A stretch of 64,000 nt of DNA from Marinobacter szutsaonensis (GCF_039523335.1 NZ_BAAAFC010000001.1:372001-436000); one strand, 5' to 3'; positions 9,296 to 18,850 are shown, numbered from the stretch's first letter. Made by a program: numbers and translations. The notes: generated by a model from the sequence alone, not told the origin.

Positions 9296-9703
9296 ATGTC
9301 AGTACCAGGTAATCTTGTCAGCACCCTGGAAACACCCCTGCGCTGGGGTGACATGGATGCATACGGCCATGCCAACAATACAGTTTATTTCCGCTTCTTC
9401 GAGGAGGCCCGGATTACCTGGTTTTCGTCCCTGAATGTCGGAGGCCCGGAAGAGCCCACCGGACCCGTCATTATAAAGACCAGTGCCACCTTTCTGAAAG
9501 AACTGACCCATCCTGCTTCGGTGATAGTGGAAACCTACGCCGACAGGGCCGGAAACACCAGTCTGGACACTTACTATTTGTTAAAAGATGCAAAAACCGG
9601 AGAGGTCTATTCGGAGGGCTACGCAAAAGTAGTCTGGTTTGACCGGACCGCCCGAACCTCAACGGCGCTGCCAGATACCCTGAGGCAACTGGCAGCCCGT
9701 TAA
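9296..9703 (+). CDS. Acyl-CoA thioesterase (4HBT hotdog fold)
   Basis: 135 residues. The ATG at 9296 is preceded by a strong GGAGGA ribosome-binding site; the upstream in-frame extension crosses the mlaA gene and is rejected. The motif RWGDMDAYGHANNTVYFRFF is the 4-hydroxybenzoyl-CoA thioesterase-type active site, with Asp in the DMDxxGHxNN segment. These proteins hydrolyse acyl-CoA or acyl-ACP thioesters, and the substrate cannot be told from sequence. It is divergent from mlaA and convergent with the ketosynthase gene, 9 bases apart. Confidence 0.88.
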   Translation: MSVPGNLVSTLETPLRWGDMDAYGHANNTVYFRFFEEARITWFSSLNVGGPEEPTGPVIIKTSATFLKELTHPASVIVETYADRAGNTSLDTYYLLKDAKTGEVYSEGYAKVVWFDRTARTSTALPDTLRQLAAR

Positions 9704-9712
9704 GGCTTCAGA

Positions 9713-10834
9713 TCAACGGCGGCGAACCACTACGCTGCCGATGGAATAGCCGGCACCGAAGGAGCAGATTACCCCCAGGTCGCCGGATTCCAGATCGTCC
9801 TTGTGCTTGTGGAAGGCGATGATCGAGCCGGCGGAACTGGTGTTGGCGTATTCATCCAGGATCACCGGCGCTTCCTCTTCGGTTGCGTCCCGGCCCAGAA
9901 CCTTCCGGGCAATCAGCTGATTCATGTTCAGGTTGGCCTGGTGCAGCCACATCCGACGCAAATTCTCCGGTGACAGGTCCAACGCCTCCAGATGGTTCTG
10001 GATCGTCTGGGCCACCATCGGAGAGACTTCCTTGAACACCTTGCGGCCTTCCTGGACAAAGAGCTTGTCCGGCTTGCCGATGCCCGATTCATCCGCGCGG
10101 TTCAGGAAACCGAAGTTGTTGCGGATGTTGTTGGAAAACTTGGTCTTGAGACTGGTACCGAGGATCTCGAAACCCTGCCCTTCTTTGGTGTTTTCTTCTC
10201 GCTCCACCAGGATGGCGGTGCAGGCGTCACCGAAGATGAAATGGCTGTCCCGGTCCCGGAAATTCAGGTGGCCGGAGCAGATTTCCGGGCTGACCACCAG
10301 CACGGAACGGGCGGCGCCATTTTCCACGGAATTGACCGCCGCCTGCAGACCAAAGGTGGCTGAGCTGCAGGCCACGTTCATGTCATAGGCGAAGCCCTCG
10401 ATACCCAGGGCTTCCTGCACTTCGATGGAGATTGCCGGGTAGGCGCGCTGCAAGTTCGAGCAGGCCACAATGACCGCATCCACATCCGCCGGGGTTTTAC
10501 CGGCCTGTTCCAGTGCCTCGTTGCAGGCGGCCACCGCCATGTCACACTGAACCGAGTGTTCGTCGTTGCTGCGTTCCGGGATGTAGGGCGTCATCCGACG
10601 CGGGTCGAGAATGCCTTCCTTGTCGATCACATGCCGGCGCTTGATACCGGACGCCTTCTCGATAAACGCAGAAGAGGAATGCTGCAACGCGGAGATGTCA
10701 CCGCGTTCGATTTCCCCGGCATGTTCGTCGTTATACAGGTCAACGAACTGGTTGAACGCTTCGACCAGCTCATCGTTATCAATTGTTGCAGGCGGTGTGT
10801 ACAGACCAGTTCCGCTAATGACGGCTTTAATCAC
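9713..10834 (-). CDS. fabH: 3-oxoacyl-ACP synthase III-type ketosynthase (FabH2-like)
   Basis: 373 residues, longer than the ~320 of classical FabH and similar to the longer pseudomonad FabH2 type. The catalytic Cys156 lies in DMNVACSSATFG, followed by the expected His in LHQANLN (about 298) and Asn in YANTSSAG (about 330). The enzyme condenses an acyl thioester with malonyl-ACP. It stands alone, not in a fab cluster, so it may serve a secondary route (shunt from beta-oxidation, or a special acyl chain) rather than housekeeping initiation. The symbol is by family only. Confidence 0.82.
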   Translation of the reverse strand: MIKAVISGTGLYTPPATIDNDELVEAFNQFVDLYNDEHAGEIERGDISALQHSSSAFIEKASGIKRRHVIDKEGILDPRRMTPYIPERSNDEHSVQCDMAVAACNEALEQAGKTPADVDAVIVACSNLQRAYPAISIEVQEALGIEGFAYDMNVACSSATFGLQAAVNSVENGAARSVLVVSPEICSGHLNFRDRDSHFIFGDACTAILVEREENTKEGQGFEILGTSLKTKFSNNIRNNFGFLNRADESGIGKPDKLFVQEGRKVFKEVSPMVAQTIQNHLEALDLSPENLRRMWLHQANLNMNQLIARKVLGRDATEEEAPVILDEYANTSSAGSIIAFHKHKDDLESGDLGVICSFGAGYSIGSVVVRRR

Positions 10835-10938
10835 GCTAACCCCACGTCAAGACAGTGAAAACTTGATGACAGAATGATGCACTGTCGGAAATACTAACAC
10901 AGTCATCCGGATTTTCCCGTTAGCCTTCGTTACCGGCG

Positions 10939-13900
10939 TCAGACGCGGGTTTTCTCCCATTGTTTGTCCAGGCGCTTCACCGAAACCGTCATGGCGGTGC
11001 CCAGTTGTTGGGCAAAGAACGACACCCGGAACTCCTCCAGCATCCATCGGTACAGCACCAGCTCCGGATCCCGGATCCCCTGGCGCTGCTGCTCGTCGCG
11101 CTTGGCGGCGTAGCGGGCCCACAGGGGTTCGATGGTGTGCAGAAACTCCCGCTCCCGCCCCATTTCCCGAGGCATCTTCTCGAGCCGCACCAGGCAGGCC
11201 TCGAAGTAGACGCCGAACCGTGCCAGCCATTCCGGCGGGGTTGCCACCAGGAAGCCGGGGTACACCAGGTTCTCCAGCTGGAATTTGAGGTCGGCCATGC
11301 TGTTGGCCAGGGCGAGGTTGATTTTGCCCTTAAGCTGCTTGGCAACCTTCTGGTAACCAGTCATGGCCTCGTACAGGCGCTGATCCGCTTCCTCCAGGGC
11401 CGGAATAAAGTCCCCCCGTCGGGCATCAAAAATGCGGTCAAAGTCCGCCGATGACCAGGGTAGCTCGTCGGACAGAAAATGCTGGATCACGGTGGAGAGC
11501 AGCAGGTCATCCAGCAACACCCGGGCTTGTCCGACCGGGGCGAACATCAGGGCAGACTGCTTGAACCGGGGCAGTTTCCGCTCCAGGTCGTTCAGGGTGC
11601 TGCCGAACCGGTTAACAATAAGGCGCGCAACGCCTTTCCTGGTGGTGTCTTCCGCCGTCAGGCGGTCCAGGCAGCGGATCTGACGCACGGTCCTGCCCTG
11701 ATCCTCCAGCGCGGGGTATACCGTCACCTGCATACCGCCCTTCTCGGTCTGGACCTGGCGGGGCAAATTGCCGAACTGCCAGTCGCTGTGTTCCCCCGAG
11801 GGCTGATCCTGTTTGCTGTCCCGGCTGACCGATGCCAGCGCCTCTTCCGCCTTGCCTTCCAGCTGGGACTGGATTTCACCGGTTTCCCGGCTCTCGGCCA
11901 GTACCTTGCCCTTGTCGCCCATGACCCGAAGGTTCATTCGCAGGTGCCGGGGCAGCTCCGCCTCGGACCAGGCTTCCGGATCAATGCGCACACCGGTCAT
12001 GCGGCGCAGCTCGTCCCCCAGTTGCTGGGTAAGTGGCGCATTGGAGGGCTGCATGTTGGCCAGGGCGGCATCAACAAAATCCGGTACCGGCACGAAATTC
12101 CGACGCAGGGCCTTGGGCAACCCCTTCACCAGGGCAATGCACTTCTCCCGGAGCAGGCCCGGCACCAGCCACTCCAGGCGCCGGGACGGAATCTGCTTCA
12201 GTGCCATCAGGGGCACCTGCATGGTGACGCCATCCCGCTCGCTGGTGGGCTCGAATTCATAGCTGAGCGGGTATTTGACCCCCTCCCACTCCAGGTAATC
12301 CGGGTATAGCTCTGCCGCTCCGGCATCCAGCGGACGCTGCAGAACATCTTCCTCGGTGAGCTCCAGGTTCCGGAGTTCCTCAGCGGAAAGATTTTTCCAC
12401 CAAGATTCGAAATGGCGGCCACTGACGATATCCTTGGGCAACCGCTCGTCGTAGAACGCGAACAGCACCTCGTCGTCCACCAGCAGGTCCCGGCGCCGGG
12501 TTTTCTTCTCCAGGTTCTCGACGGTATCGAGCATCTCCCGGTTGCGGGCGATAAACGGAGCCTTTGACCGGTAATCCCCTTCCACCAGGGCCCGGCGGAT
12601 AAACAGGTTGCGACTCTCAACCGGGTCCACCTTGGCGTAGGGAATGCGGCGCCTGGGTACCACGTCGAGCCCGTACAGGGTTACTTTCTCGTAGCCCATC
12701 ACCTGGGCACGCTTCTGCTCCCAATGAGGCTCGAAATAATTGTGCTTGACCACATGGCCGGCCAGCGGCTCGATCCACTCGGGCTGGATGGCGGCCACCA
12801 TGCGGGCGAAGACCCGGCTGGTTTCGACAATTTCCGCCGCCACGATCCACTTGGGGGCGGACTTGGCCACCTTGGAACCCGGAAAGATCCAGACCTTGCG
12901 GTTACGGGTTGCCAGATACTCCTTTTTCTCCAGCTTCACCGCCACCTGCCCCAGCAGGCCGGCCAGGATAGCCTTGTGAATCGGATCGTAACTGGCCGGC
13001 TCCTTGTTGAACGCCAGCTTCTGCTCACGACAGATCAGGGTGAGCTGGCGATGGATGTCCCGCCATTCCCGCATGCGCATCCAGCTCAGGAAGGTCTTCT
13101 GGCACAGTTTCTTGAGCTGGTTCTGGGACAGCTCCTGCCGCTGCTCCTCGTACCAGTTCCAGATATTGAGCAGGGTGGCAAAATCGGATTCCTTGTCATT
13201 GAACGGCGCATGGGCCTGATCCGCTGCCTGTTGCTTGTCCTGGGGCCGCTCCCGGGGATCCTGGACACTGAGCCCGGCGATCACCACTAACGTCTCCGCC
13301 AGACTGCCCTGCTCTGCCGCAGTCACCAGCATTCGGGCCAGACGCGGATCCAGCGGCAGCTTGGACATGGTCCGGCCCAGCCGGGTCAGTTTTCGCTTGT
13401 CATCAACCGCACCCAGCTCTTCCAGCAGTTTGTAACCGTCATTGATCTGTCGCTTGTCCGGAGCCTCCAGGAACGGGAAGTTGCGGATCTCACCCAGGCC
13501 GGACGTGGCCATCTGCAGGATGACGGAGGCCAGGTTGGTGCGCAGGATTTCCGGATCGGTGTACTCCGGCCGGTTGATGAAATCGGTCTCATCGTAGAGC
13601 CGGAAGCAGATACCCGGCGCCACCCGGCCGCAACGACCGGCACGCTGGTTGGCGCTAGCCTGGGAAACCGGCTCGATGGGCAGGCGCTGGATCTTCGAAC
13701 GCACACTATACCGGCTGATCCGGGCCACCCCGGTATCGATCACATAGCGGATACCGGGCACAGTGAGCGAGGTTTCCGCCACGTTGGTGGACAACACGAT
13801 GCGCCGGCCCCGATGGGACTGGAATACCCGGTTCTGCTCCTGGTTACTGAGACGGGAATACAGTGGCAGCACCTCGGTGTGCTTGAGATCCACGTGACGG

Positions 13901-14874
13901 AGCACCTTGCTCAGGCTTCGGATCTCCCGCTCCCCGGGCAGGAACACCAGGACATCGCCCGGTGGCTGCTTTTCGCTGCGTTCGTGGTCCTCGATTTCCC
14001 CCAGGGCATCCAGCACGCCATCGGTCCAGCTCTGGTCCCGGTCATCCTCGTCACCAGTCAGGGGCCGGTAGCGGATATCCACCGGGTAAGTGCGACCGCT
14101 GACCTCGATTACCGGGGCCTGGTCGAAGAATTCGCTGAAGCGCTCCACCTCGATGGTGGCGGAAGTAATAATGATCTTGAGGTCCGGCCGTTTGGGCAGC
14201 AGCTGCTTCAGGTAACCGAGCAGGAAATCGATGTTGAGGCTGCGCTCGTGGGCCTCATCGATAATCAGGGTGTCGTAACGGTCCAGGAACCGGTCGTGCT
14301 GGATCTCCGCCAGCAGGATGCCATCGGTCATCACCTTGACCCGGGACTGATCCGAAGTCTGGTCCGTGAACCGGACCTGGTAACCGATCTGCTGCCCGAC
14401 CTGCTCTCCCAGCTCCTCGGCGATACGCGCCGCCACGCTTCGGGCGGCGATCCGACGGGGTTGGGTGTGACCGACGAGGCCGCGGATGCCGCGACCGCTG
14501 TTCATACAGATTTTCGGAATCTGGGTGGTTTTCCCCGAACCGGTCTCACCGGCGATGATCACCACCTGGTTCTGTTCGATGGCCTCGCGAATGTCATCAA
14601 CCCGATCAGACACCGGCAGGGATTCGGGGAAGCTCGCCGGTTTGTGCAGGGCCTGGCGCTGGCGGACTCTCTCCAGCCCCCTATCGAGCCAGCCCGCCAT
14701 TTTCTCCAGGTCCTTCTGGCCCGGCTTGCCCTTGGTGCGGGCCACCGTCTTGACGATGCGGGCGGCCTCCTGCTGATTGCAGGCGTCCAGTTGCTCCATC
14801 ATAGCCTTGACGGCCGCCTGGGAATCCGGGCGTGGGGAGGACGGTGCGGGACTGTCTGATGTGGTCTTTGGCAT
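10939..14874 (-). CDS. hrpA: ATP-dependent RNA helicase HrpA
   Basis: 1311 residues, the usual size of bacterial HrpA. Walker A GETGSGKTT is at 109-117 and the DEAH box at 206-209. Motif III (SATI) and the QRAGRCGR motif VI follow, then the winged-helix/ratchet region and the long C-terminal DUF3418-type domain. HrpA resolves stalled or colliding ribosomes and processes some mRNAs. It is monocistronic, with about 100 bases to the ketosynthase gene on one side and the fadD terminator on the other. Confidence 0.95.
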   Translation of the reverse strand: MPKTTSDSPAPSSPRPDSQAAVKAMMEQLDACNQQEAARIVKTVARTKGKPGQKDLEKMAGWLDRGLERVRQRQALHKPASFPESLPVSDRVDDIREAIEQNQVVIIAGETGSGKTTQIPKICMNSGRGIRGLVGHTQPRRIAARSVAARIAEELGEQVGQQIGYQVRFTDQTSDQSRVKVMTDGILLAEIQHDRFLDRYDTLIIDEAHERSLNIDFLLGYLKQLLPKRPDLKIIITSATIEVERFSEFFDQAPVIEVSGRTYPVDIRYRPLTGDEDDRDQSWTDGVLDALGEIEDHERSEKQPPGDVLVFLPGEREIRSLSKVLRHVDLKHTEVLPLYSRLSNQEQNRVFQSHRGRRIVLSTNVAETSLTVPGIRYVIDTGVARISRYSVRSKIQRLPIEPVSQASANQRAGRCGRVAPGICFRLYDETDFINRPEYTDPEILRTNLASVILQMATSGLGEIRNFPFLEAPDKRQINDGYKLLEELGAVDDKRKLTRLGRTMSKLPLDPRLARMLVTAAEQGSLAETLVVIAGLSVQDPRERPQDKQQAADQAHAPFNDKESDFATLLNIWNWYEEQRQELSQNQLKKLCQKTFLSWMRMREWRDIHRQLTLICREQKLAFNKEPASYDPIHKAILAGLLGQVAVKLEKKEYLATRNRKVWIFPGSKVAKSAPKWIVAAEIVETSRVFARMVAAIQPEWIEPLAGHVVKHNYFEPHWEQKRAQVMGYEKVTLYGLDVVPRRRIPYAKVDPVESRNLFIRRALVEGDYRSKAPFIARNREMLDTVENLEKKTRRRDLLVDDEVLFAFYDERLPKDIVSGRHFESWWKNLSAEELRNLELTEEDVLQRPLDAGAAELYPDYLEWEGVKYPLSYEFEPTSERDGVTMQVPLMALKQIPSRRLEWLVPGLLREKCIALVKGLPKALRRNFVPVPDFVDAALANMQPSNAPLTQQLGDELRRMTGVRIDPEAWSEAELPRHLRMNLRVMGDKGKVLAESRETGEIQSQLEGKAEEALASVSRDSKQDQPSGEHSDWQFGNLPRQVQTEKGGMQVTVYPALEDQGRTVRQIRCLDRLTAEDTTRKGVARLIVNRFGSTLNDLERKLPRFKQSALMFAPVGQARVLLDDLLLSTVIQHFLSDELPWSSADFDRIFDARRGDFIPALEEADQRLYEAMTGYQKVAKQLKGKINLALANSMADLKFQLENLVYPGFLVATPPEWLARFGVYFEACLVRLEKMPREMGREREFLHTIEPLWARYAAKRDEQQRQGIRDPELVLYRWMLEEFRVSFFAQQLGTAMTVSVKRLDKQWEKTRV

Positions 14875-14950
14875 TGAGAAGAGGAACCGGTGTAAAGCTC
14901 AGTCGGGTGGATTCGAGCAGCACAGTCTAGCGGAAAGTCGCTGGCTTAAA

Positions 14951-14977
14951 AAAGAAAAACCCCGCCGGAGCGGGGTC
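14951..14977 (-). terminator. Rho-independent terminator after fadD
   Basis: A perfect CCCCGC / GCGGGG stem with a four-base loop lies 20 bases beyond the fadD stop. Read on the minus strand it runs into TTTTTCTTTTTT. It separates fadD from hrpA. Confidence 0.88.
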
Positions 14978-14995
14978 TTCAGGATACCAACGGGA

Positions 14996-16675
14996 TTACT
15001 TGCTGGCTTCATCCCGCAGTTCGCGACGCAGGATCTTGCCCACGTTGGTCTTGGGCAGCTCGTCGCGGAATTCGAAGTGCTTGGGCACCTTGTACGCGGT
15101 CAGGCGTTCACGGCAGAACTCTTTCAGTTCGTTCTCGCTGACGCCCTCGGCGGTCGGTACAAGATAGACTTTGACCGCCTCACCGCTCTTGGCATCCGGG
15201 ATGCCGACGGCCGCACACTCCACCACTTTCGGGTGAGCACTTACCACGTCTTCCACTTCGTTCGGGAACACGTTGAAGCCGGACACGATGATCATGTCTT
15301 TCTTACGGTCAACGATCCGGATGTAGCCGTCTTCCTGGATCAGGGCAATATCCCCGGTCTTCAGGAAACCATCCTCGGTGAAGGACTTCTGGGTATCCTC
15401 CGGGCGCTGCCAGTAGCCGCGCATCACCTGGGGCCCTTTGACACACAGCTCGCCGGGCTCGCCCAGCGGGGTCTCGTTACCGTCATCATCGATGGTCTTG
15501 ACGATGGTGGAGGGAATCGGCAGGCCGATGGTGCCGATCTGGATGGCGCTGTGGGGGTTGAACGTGACCACCGGGGAGGTTTCGGTCATCCCGTAACCCT
15601 CGGAGATCTCGCAACCGGTCACCCGTTGCCACATCTTGGCGGTGTCACTGGTCAGGGCCATGCCGCCGGAGGATGTGAGCTTCAGGGAGCTGAAGTCCAG
15701 ATCCTGGAACTCCTCGTTGTTGCACAGGGCAACGAAAAGGGTGTTCAGGCCCAGGAAGGCGGTGAACTTGTGGTTTTTGAGTTCTTTCACAAAGCCCGGA
15801 ATGTCCCGCGGATTCGGGATCAGCACGTTGTGCGCGCCGGCTTCCAGCATGATGCCGCAGTTCAGGGTGAACGAATAAATGTGGTACAGCGGCAGGGGTG
15901 CAATAACCACCTCTTTGCCCTCTTCCACGGTGTCTTCCATCATCGGCCGCACCTGAAGCAGGTTGGCCACCAGATTGCTGTGGGTCAGCATGGCACCCTT
16001 GGCCACACCGGTGGTGCCGCCGGTGTATTGCAGAACCGCGATATCGTCCTTCTTGGTCTCAACCGGGGTGAACTTTTCACGGGCGCCAGCACCCAGAACT
16101 GCCGGGAGCTTGTGGGCACCGGGAATGTTGAACGCCGGCACCATCTTCTTGAGGTGCTTGACTGCGGCATTCATCAGAGTGCGCTTGATCGGCGAGTTCA
16201 TGTCGGCGATTTCGGTAATGATGACATGCTCTATGCCGGTCTGGGGCACGACCTTTTCGGCGTTATCTGCCATGTTGGCCAGCACCACCAGGGCCTTGGC
16301 GCCGGAGTCGTTGAACTGGTGTTCCATTTCCCGCTGAGTGTAGAGCGGGTTGGTGTTGACGACAATCAGGCCCGCACGCATCGCGCCGAAAACCACCACA
16401 GGGTACTGGGGAAGGTTCGGCATCTGGACAGCGATGCGGTCCCCGGGCTTGAGGTCAGTCTTGTTCTGCAGCCAGGCGGCAAAGTTACGGCTTTGGGTGT
16501 CGAGGTCACGGTAAGTGAGAGTTGCGCCAACAGCACTGAATGCGGGGCGGTCCGCGTATTTCTTCACGGCCTGCTCGAACACATCCACCATGCTCTGGTA
16601 TTTATCCAGGTCTACCTCGCGGGGCACGCCGGCGGGGTATTTGTCCTGATAAAACTGCTCAAAATCCATCACCAT
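14996..16675 (-). CDS. fadD: Long-chain fatty acid-CoA ligase FadD
   Basis: 559 residues. It contains the AMP-binding P-loop LQYTGGTTGVAKGAMLTH, the A5-type motif EGYGMTETSPV, the FadD linker and YIRIVDRKKDMIIVSGFNVF (the fatty acyl-CoA synthetase signature), and the C-terminal catalytic lysine in PKTNVGKILRREL. It activates free fatty acids to acyl-CoA for beta-oxidation or lipid synthesis. The start ATG has an AGGAGA site five bases upstream. It is divergent from the MaoC gene with a ~180-base intergenic region that should hold both promoters; no clear operator was recognised. Confidence 0.94.
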   Translation of the reverse strand: MVMDFEQFYQDKYPAGVPREVDLDKYQSMVDVFEQAVKKYADRPAFSAVGATLTYRDLDTQSRNFAAWLQNKTDLKPGDRIAVQMPNLPQYPVVVFGAMRAGLIVVNTNPLYTQREMEHQFNDSGAKALVVLANMADNAEKVVPQTGIEHVIITEIADMNSPIKRTLMNAAVKHLKKMVPAFNIPGAHKLPAVLGAGAREKFTPVETKKDDIAVLQYTGGTTGVAKGAMLTHSNLVANLLQVRPMMEDTVEEGKEVVIAPLPLYHIYSFTLNCGIMLEAGAHNVLIPNPRDIPGFVKELKNHKFTAFLGLNTLFVALCNNEEFQDLDFSSLKLTSSGGMALTSDTAKMWQRVTGCEISEGYGMTETSPVVTFNPHSAIQIGTIGLPIPSTIVKTIDDDGNETPLGEPGELCVKGPQVMRGYWQRPEDTQKSFTEDGFLKTGDIALIQEDGYIRIVDRKKDMIIVSGFNVFPNEVEDVVSAHPKVVECAAVGIPDAKSGEAVKVYLVPTAEGVSENELKEFCRERLTAYKVPKHFEFRDELPKTNVGKILRRELRDEASK

Positions 16676-16856
16676 CTCCTGTTTGGCGCTTCTGATTGTA
16701 ATGGTCGACCAATGCCAGACTGATCAAAAAATCAACCCGACAAAAGTATCAGCCGAAAAAAAGTGGAGAGAGAATAGCAGTTTTGTAATCGATGAGGTAG
16801 GTTTCAGGCATCACACCGAACAACTGTTTTGCTTTCAATAATGTGCGGAGCATTCG

Positions 16857-17342
16857 ATGAACGATACCCTGGATACGCTGGAAAATGTCACCTATGACGA
16901 ACTCAATGAGGGCGACACCGCCACATTCACCCGGACCCTCACCGAGGACGACCTGTACCTGTTCGCAGCGGTTTCCGGTGATGTGAATCCGGTACACCTG
17001 GACGCCGAGTTTGCGGCCAATACCATGTTCAAGGAACGCATTGCCCACGGCATGTGGAGCGGCTCTCTGGTCTCGGCCGCACTGGCAACCGTAATGCCCG
17101 GGCCGGGAACCATCTACCTGGAGCAGAACCTCGCCTTCAAACGGCCGGTCAAGCTGGATGACACTATCACGGTGAAGCTGAAAGTTCTGAGAAAGAAGCC
17201 GAAAAACCGGGTAGTTGTGGAATGCGATGTGCGGAACCAGAACGACCAGCAAGTGGTAGTTGGCGAAGCCAAGGTGATTGCCCCGAAGGACAAGGTGAAG
17301 CTGAACAAACCGAACCTGCCCGAGATCACCATCGACCGCTAA
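16857..17342 (+). CDS. MaoC-family (R)-enoyl-CoA hydratase (PhaJ-like)
   Basis: 161 residues. The hydratase-2 motif is seen as FAAVSGDVNPVHLD followed by RIAHGMWSGSL, with the catalytic Asp and His in DxNPxH. These single-hotdog enzymes hydrate trans-2-enoyl-CoA to (R)-3-hydroxyacyl-CoA, linking beta-oxidation to hydroxyalkanoate or fatty acid pools. The neighbouring divergent fadD fits that role. The C-terminal ~40 residues are Lys-rich. No partner phaC is in the window. Confidence 0.88.
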   Translation: MNDTLDTLENVTYDELNEGDTATFTRTLTEDDLYLFAAVSGDVNPVHLDAEFAANTMFKERIAHGMWSGSLVSAALATVMPGPGTIYLEQNLAFKRPVKLDDTITVKLKVLRKKPKNRVVVECDVRNQNDQQVVVGEAKVIAPKDKVKLNKPNLPEITIDR

Positions 17343-17381
17343 CCGCCAGACGGGCGCCCTGCCCGCTTCGGCGAACCAGGT

Positions 17382-17409
17382 TTCCTGCCGGGACTCAGCC
17401 CGGCAGGAA
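17382..17409. terminator. Hairpin between convergent genes
   Basis: An 11-base-pair perfect stem (TTCCTGCCGGG / CCCGGCAGGAA) with a six-base loop spans the stop codon of the TonB-like gene. It lacks a T tract on either side, so if it ends transcription it is not a textbook intrinsic terminator. It may act as an mRNA 3' end stabiliser. Confidence 0.45.
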
Positions 17410-18369
17410 GTCCACCGGAAAACGTACCTTCCGCTGCTCGACACTGTCCGCGCCAAAGTTAAACATACGCACACGCATGGCGATACGCTGCTCCAGGGTC
17501 GGGTTTTCCAGCTCGGAGCTCACCACCTCGCAGGCGGACACCGATCCATCCGGCTCGATCACCAGCTCAAGCAGAACCTTGCCTTCCAACGTTGGATCCT
17601 GGCGTAACTCCCGCTTGTACAGAGAATAAAGCGCGGTTTTCTGGGCATCGAACACCTTCCGGATATTGCTCATGGCCCGCTCCCCCGCAGAGGATTTCGC
17701 GGCGGCGGTGTTGGCACGGGCTACGGCTTGCTGCGCCGGTTCGTTCGTGGGCTCGACTTTCTTGACCTGGTGCTCGGCCACCGCGACTTCGGCTGCTGGG
17801 CTTTCTCCGGCCTCGGCGCCTCCACTGCCCTTCAGAACTTCCCGGCGGTCAGGTTGCGAGGAGCCTGGGCCGGACTCTGATCCCACGTTGGCGGCCATAG
17901 CCGGAGCCAGCTCCGAGGGTGGTTCCCGGAGTGACGCCAACCGGTCTTTCATGGCCAGCAAGCCTGAGCGGGAGGCGGTTTCGCGGGCTTGCTCGGCGGT
18001 TTGCGTTGCCGGGCCCTTCGGGGGTGAAGGTGGAGTTGGGGTCAACTCCGGGGTCTGAAGAACTTGTTCTTCTGACCCCTTTTTCACGTCAGCAACCTCG
18101 GGAGGTGAACCTGGGGTCAGATGAAGGCTTTCATCAGACCCCTTTTCCAACTCCGGCGCCGCCACCAGCCGCGCAAGCCGCGCCGGCACCTGCTCCGCCT
18201 CAGCCCGCTCCCGCTCCGGCAACTCCATGGTTGGAATCAACAGCGCCGGCGGCAGAAACACCAGCACCGTCAGGATCAGAATCCCTGCAAACCGCCCGCG
18301 CTCACCCGGCGCCCGGGACCAGGGCAGCTTCGGGCTCTGCCAATCCTGCAGCCCTGGGGCCTCAGCCAT
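17395..18369 (-). CDS. TonB/AgmX-like energy transducer with REP-derived linker
   Basis: 324 residues. One N-terminal transmembrane helix (FAGILILTVLVFLPPALLIP) is followed by a long Pro/Glu/Ala-rich periplasmic linker and a C-terminal AgmX/PglI-type domain (GKVLLELVIEPDGSVSACEV). It is last in the eight-gene operon after an ExbB-like channel and two ExbD-like proteins, so it is the predicted force-transmitting arm. Residues ~76-107 are encoded by two inverted REP-like palindromes that keep the frame and give related peptides (KGSDESLHLTP and KGSEEQVLQTP). The start overlaps the preceding exbD by 8 bases. It does not have the classical TonB C-terminal YP motif. Confidence 0.8.
   Translation of the reverse strand: MAEAPGLQDWQSPKLPWSRAPGERGRFAGILILTVLVFLPPALLIPTMELPERERAEAEQVPARLARLVAAPELEKGSDESLHLTPGSPPEVADVKKGSEEQVLQTPELTPTPPSPPKGPATQTAEQARETASRSGLLAMKDRLASLREPPSELAPAMAANVGSESGPGSSQPDRREVLKGSGGAEAGESPAAEVAVAEHQVKKVEPTNEPAQQAVARANTAAAKSSAGERAMSNIRKVFDAQKTALYSLYKRELRQDPTLEGKVLLELVIEPDGSVSACEVVSSELENPTLEQRIAMRVRMFNFGADSVEQRKVRFPVDFLPG
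18050..18079 (+). repeat. REP-like palindrome 1 (inside TonB-like gene)
   Basis: A 30-base imperfect palindrome with ends GGGGTCTGAAGAAC and GTTCTTCTGACCCC, two loop bases and a single T:T mismatch at position 7. It is the same family as the four other copies listed. It is read in frame as part of the TonB-like protein. An 18-base hairpin (GGAGTTG/CAACTCC, 18032-18049) abuts it and may be a decayed extra copy. Confidence 0.85.
18113..18142 (-). repeat. REP-like palindrome 2 (inside TonB-like gene)
   Basis: A 30-base copy of the family with ends GGGGTCAGATGAA and TTCATCAGACCCC, inverted relative to copy 1 and separated from it by 33 bases. Together copies 1 and 2 span 93 bases (31 codons), so the pair preserves the reading frame. 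Confidence 0.85.
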
Positions 18370-18850
18370 TGCGCACCTCCGGCTCCACCGCCAGCCTTAC
18401 CTGGCGGAATTGCTGGTCAACGCAGGTCTGCATGATCCTGCGCAGCAGGCGATAGTCGGTATCCCGGGCAGCCATGATGGTGATTGGCAGGCCCTGTTCC
18501 GGAATTTCCTGCAGGCGGTCACGGCGATAAGCCAGCTCTTCAGACAAACCGGAGATGTGAAGATCACCTGTCTCTATGCCGTCCAGCCGCGCCACCTCCC
18601 GACCCTGCACAAGAATCGACCGGCCGCTGACCTGGACGGTCAAATTCTCCACCGCCTGCTGCTCGGCGCTGGAGACCGGCAGCGGCACGTCGGTGGAGTT
18701 CTGCATCACTTTCACATCGGACGAGTTCACCATCAGGAAGAACACCAGGATCGTGAAGATATCCATGAGCGACACCAGATTCAGGCCCCCGGCCTTGTGC
18801 ATCCTGCCATAGTGACGGCGCAACCGCCGGGAACGATGGGAGCTTTTCAT
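18362..18850 (-). CDS. ExbD/TolR-type biopolymer transport protein (second copy)
   Basis: 162 residues. A basic N-terminus precedes one transmembrane helix (LVSLMDIFTILVFFLMVNSS, with the membrane-facing Asp of ExbD/TolR proteins) and a periplasmic ExbD domain. It pairs with the ExbB/TolQ-like channel to use the proton motive force. It overlaps the other exbD by 4 bases and the TonB-like gene by 8, which implies coupled translation. Confidence 0.86.
   Translation of the reverse strand: MKSSHRSRRLRRHYGRMHKAGGLNLVSLMDIFTILVFFLMVNSSDVKVMQNSTDVPLPVSSAEQQAVENLTVQVSGRSILVQGREVARLDGIETGDLHISGLSEELAYRRDRLQEIPEQGLPITIMAARDTDYRLLRRIMQTCVDQQFRQVRLAVEPEVRNG

Noticed and set aside
14777..16723. 648-codon plus-strand open frame
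   Set aside because: It spans the fadD gene and its terminator on the opposite strand; it is His/Gly/Val-rich with no domain, typical of an antisense shadow.
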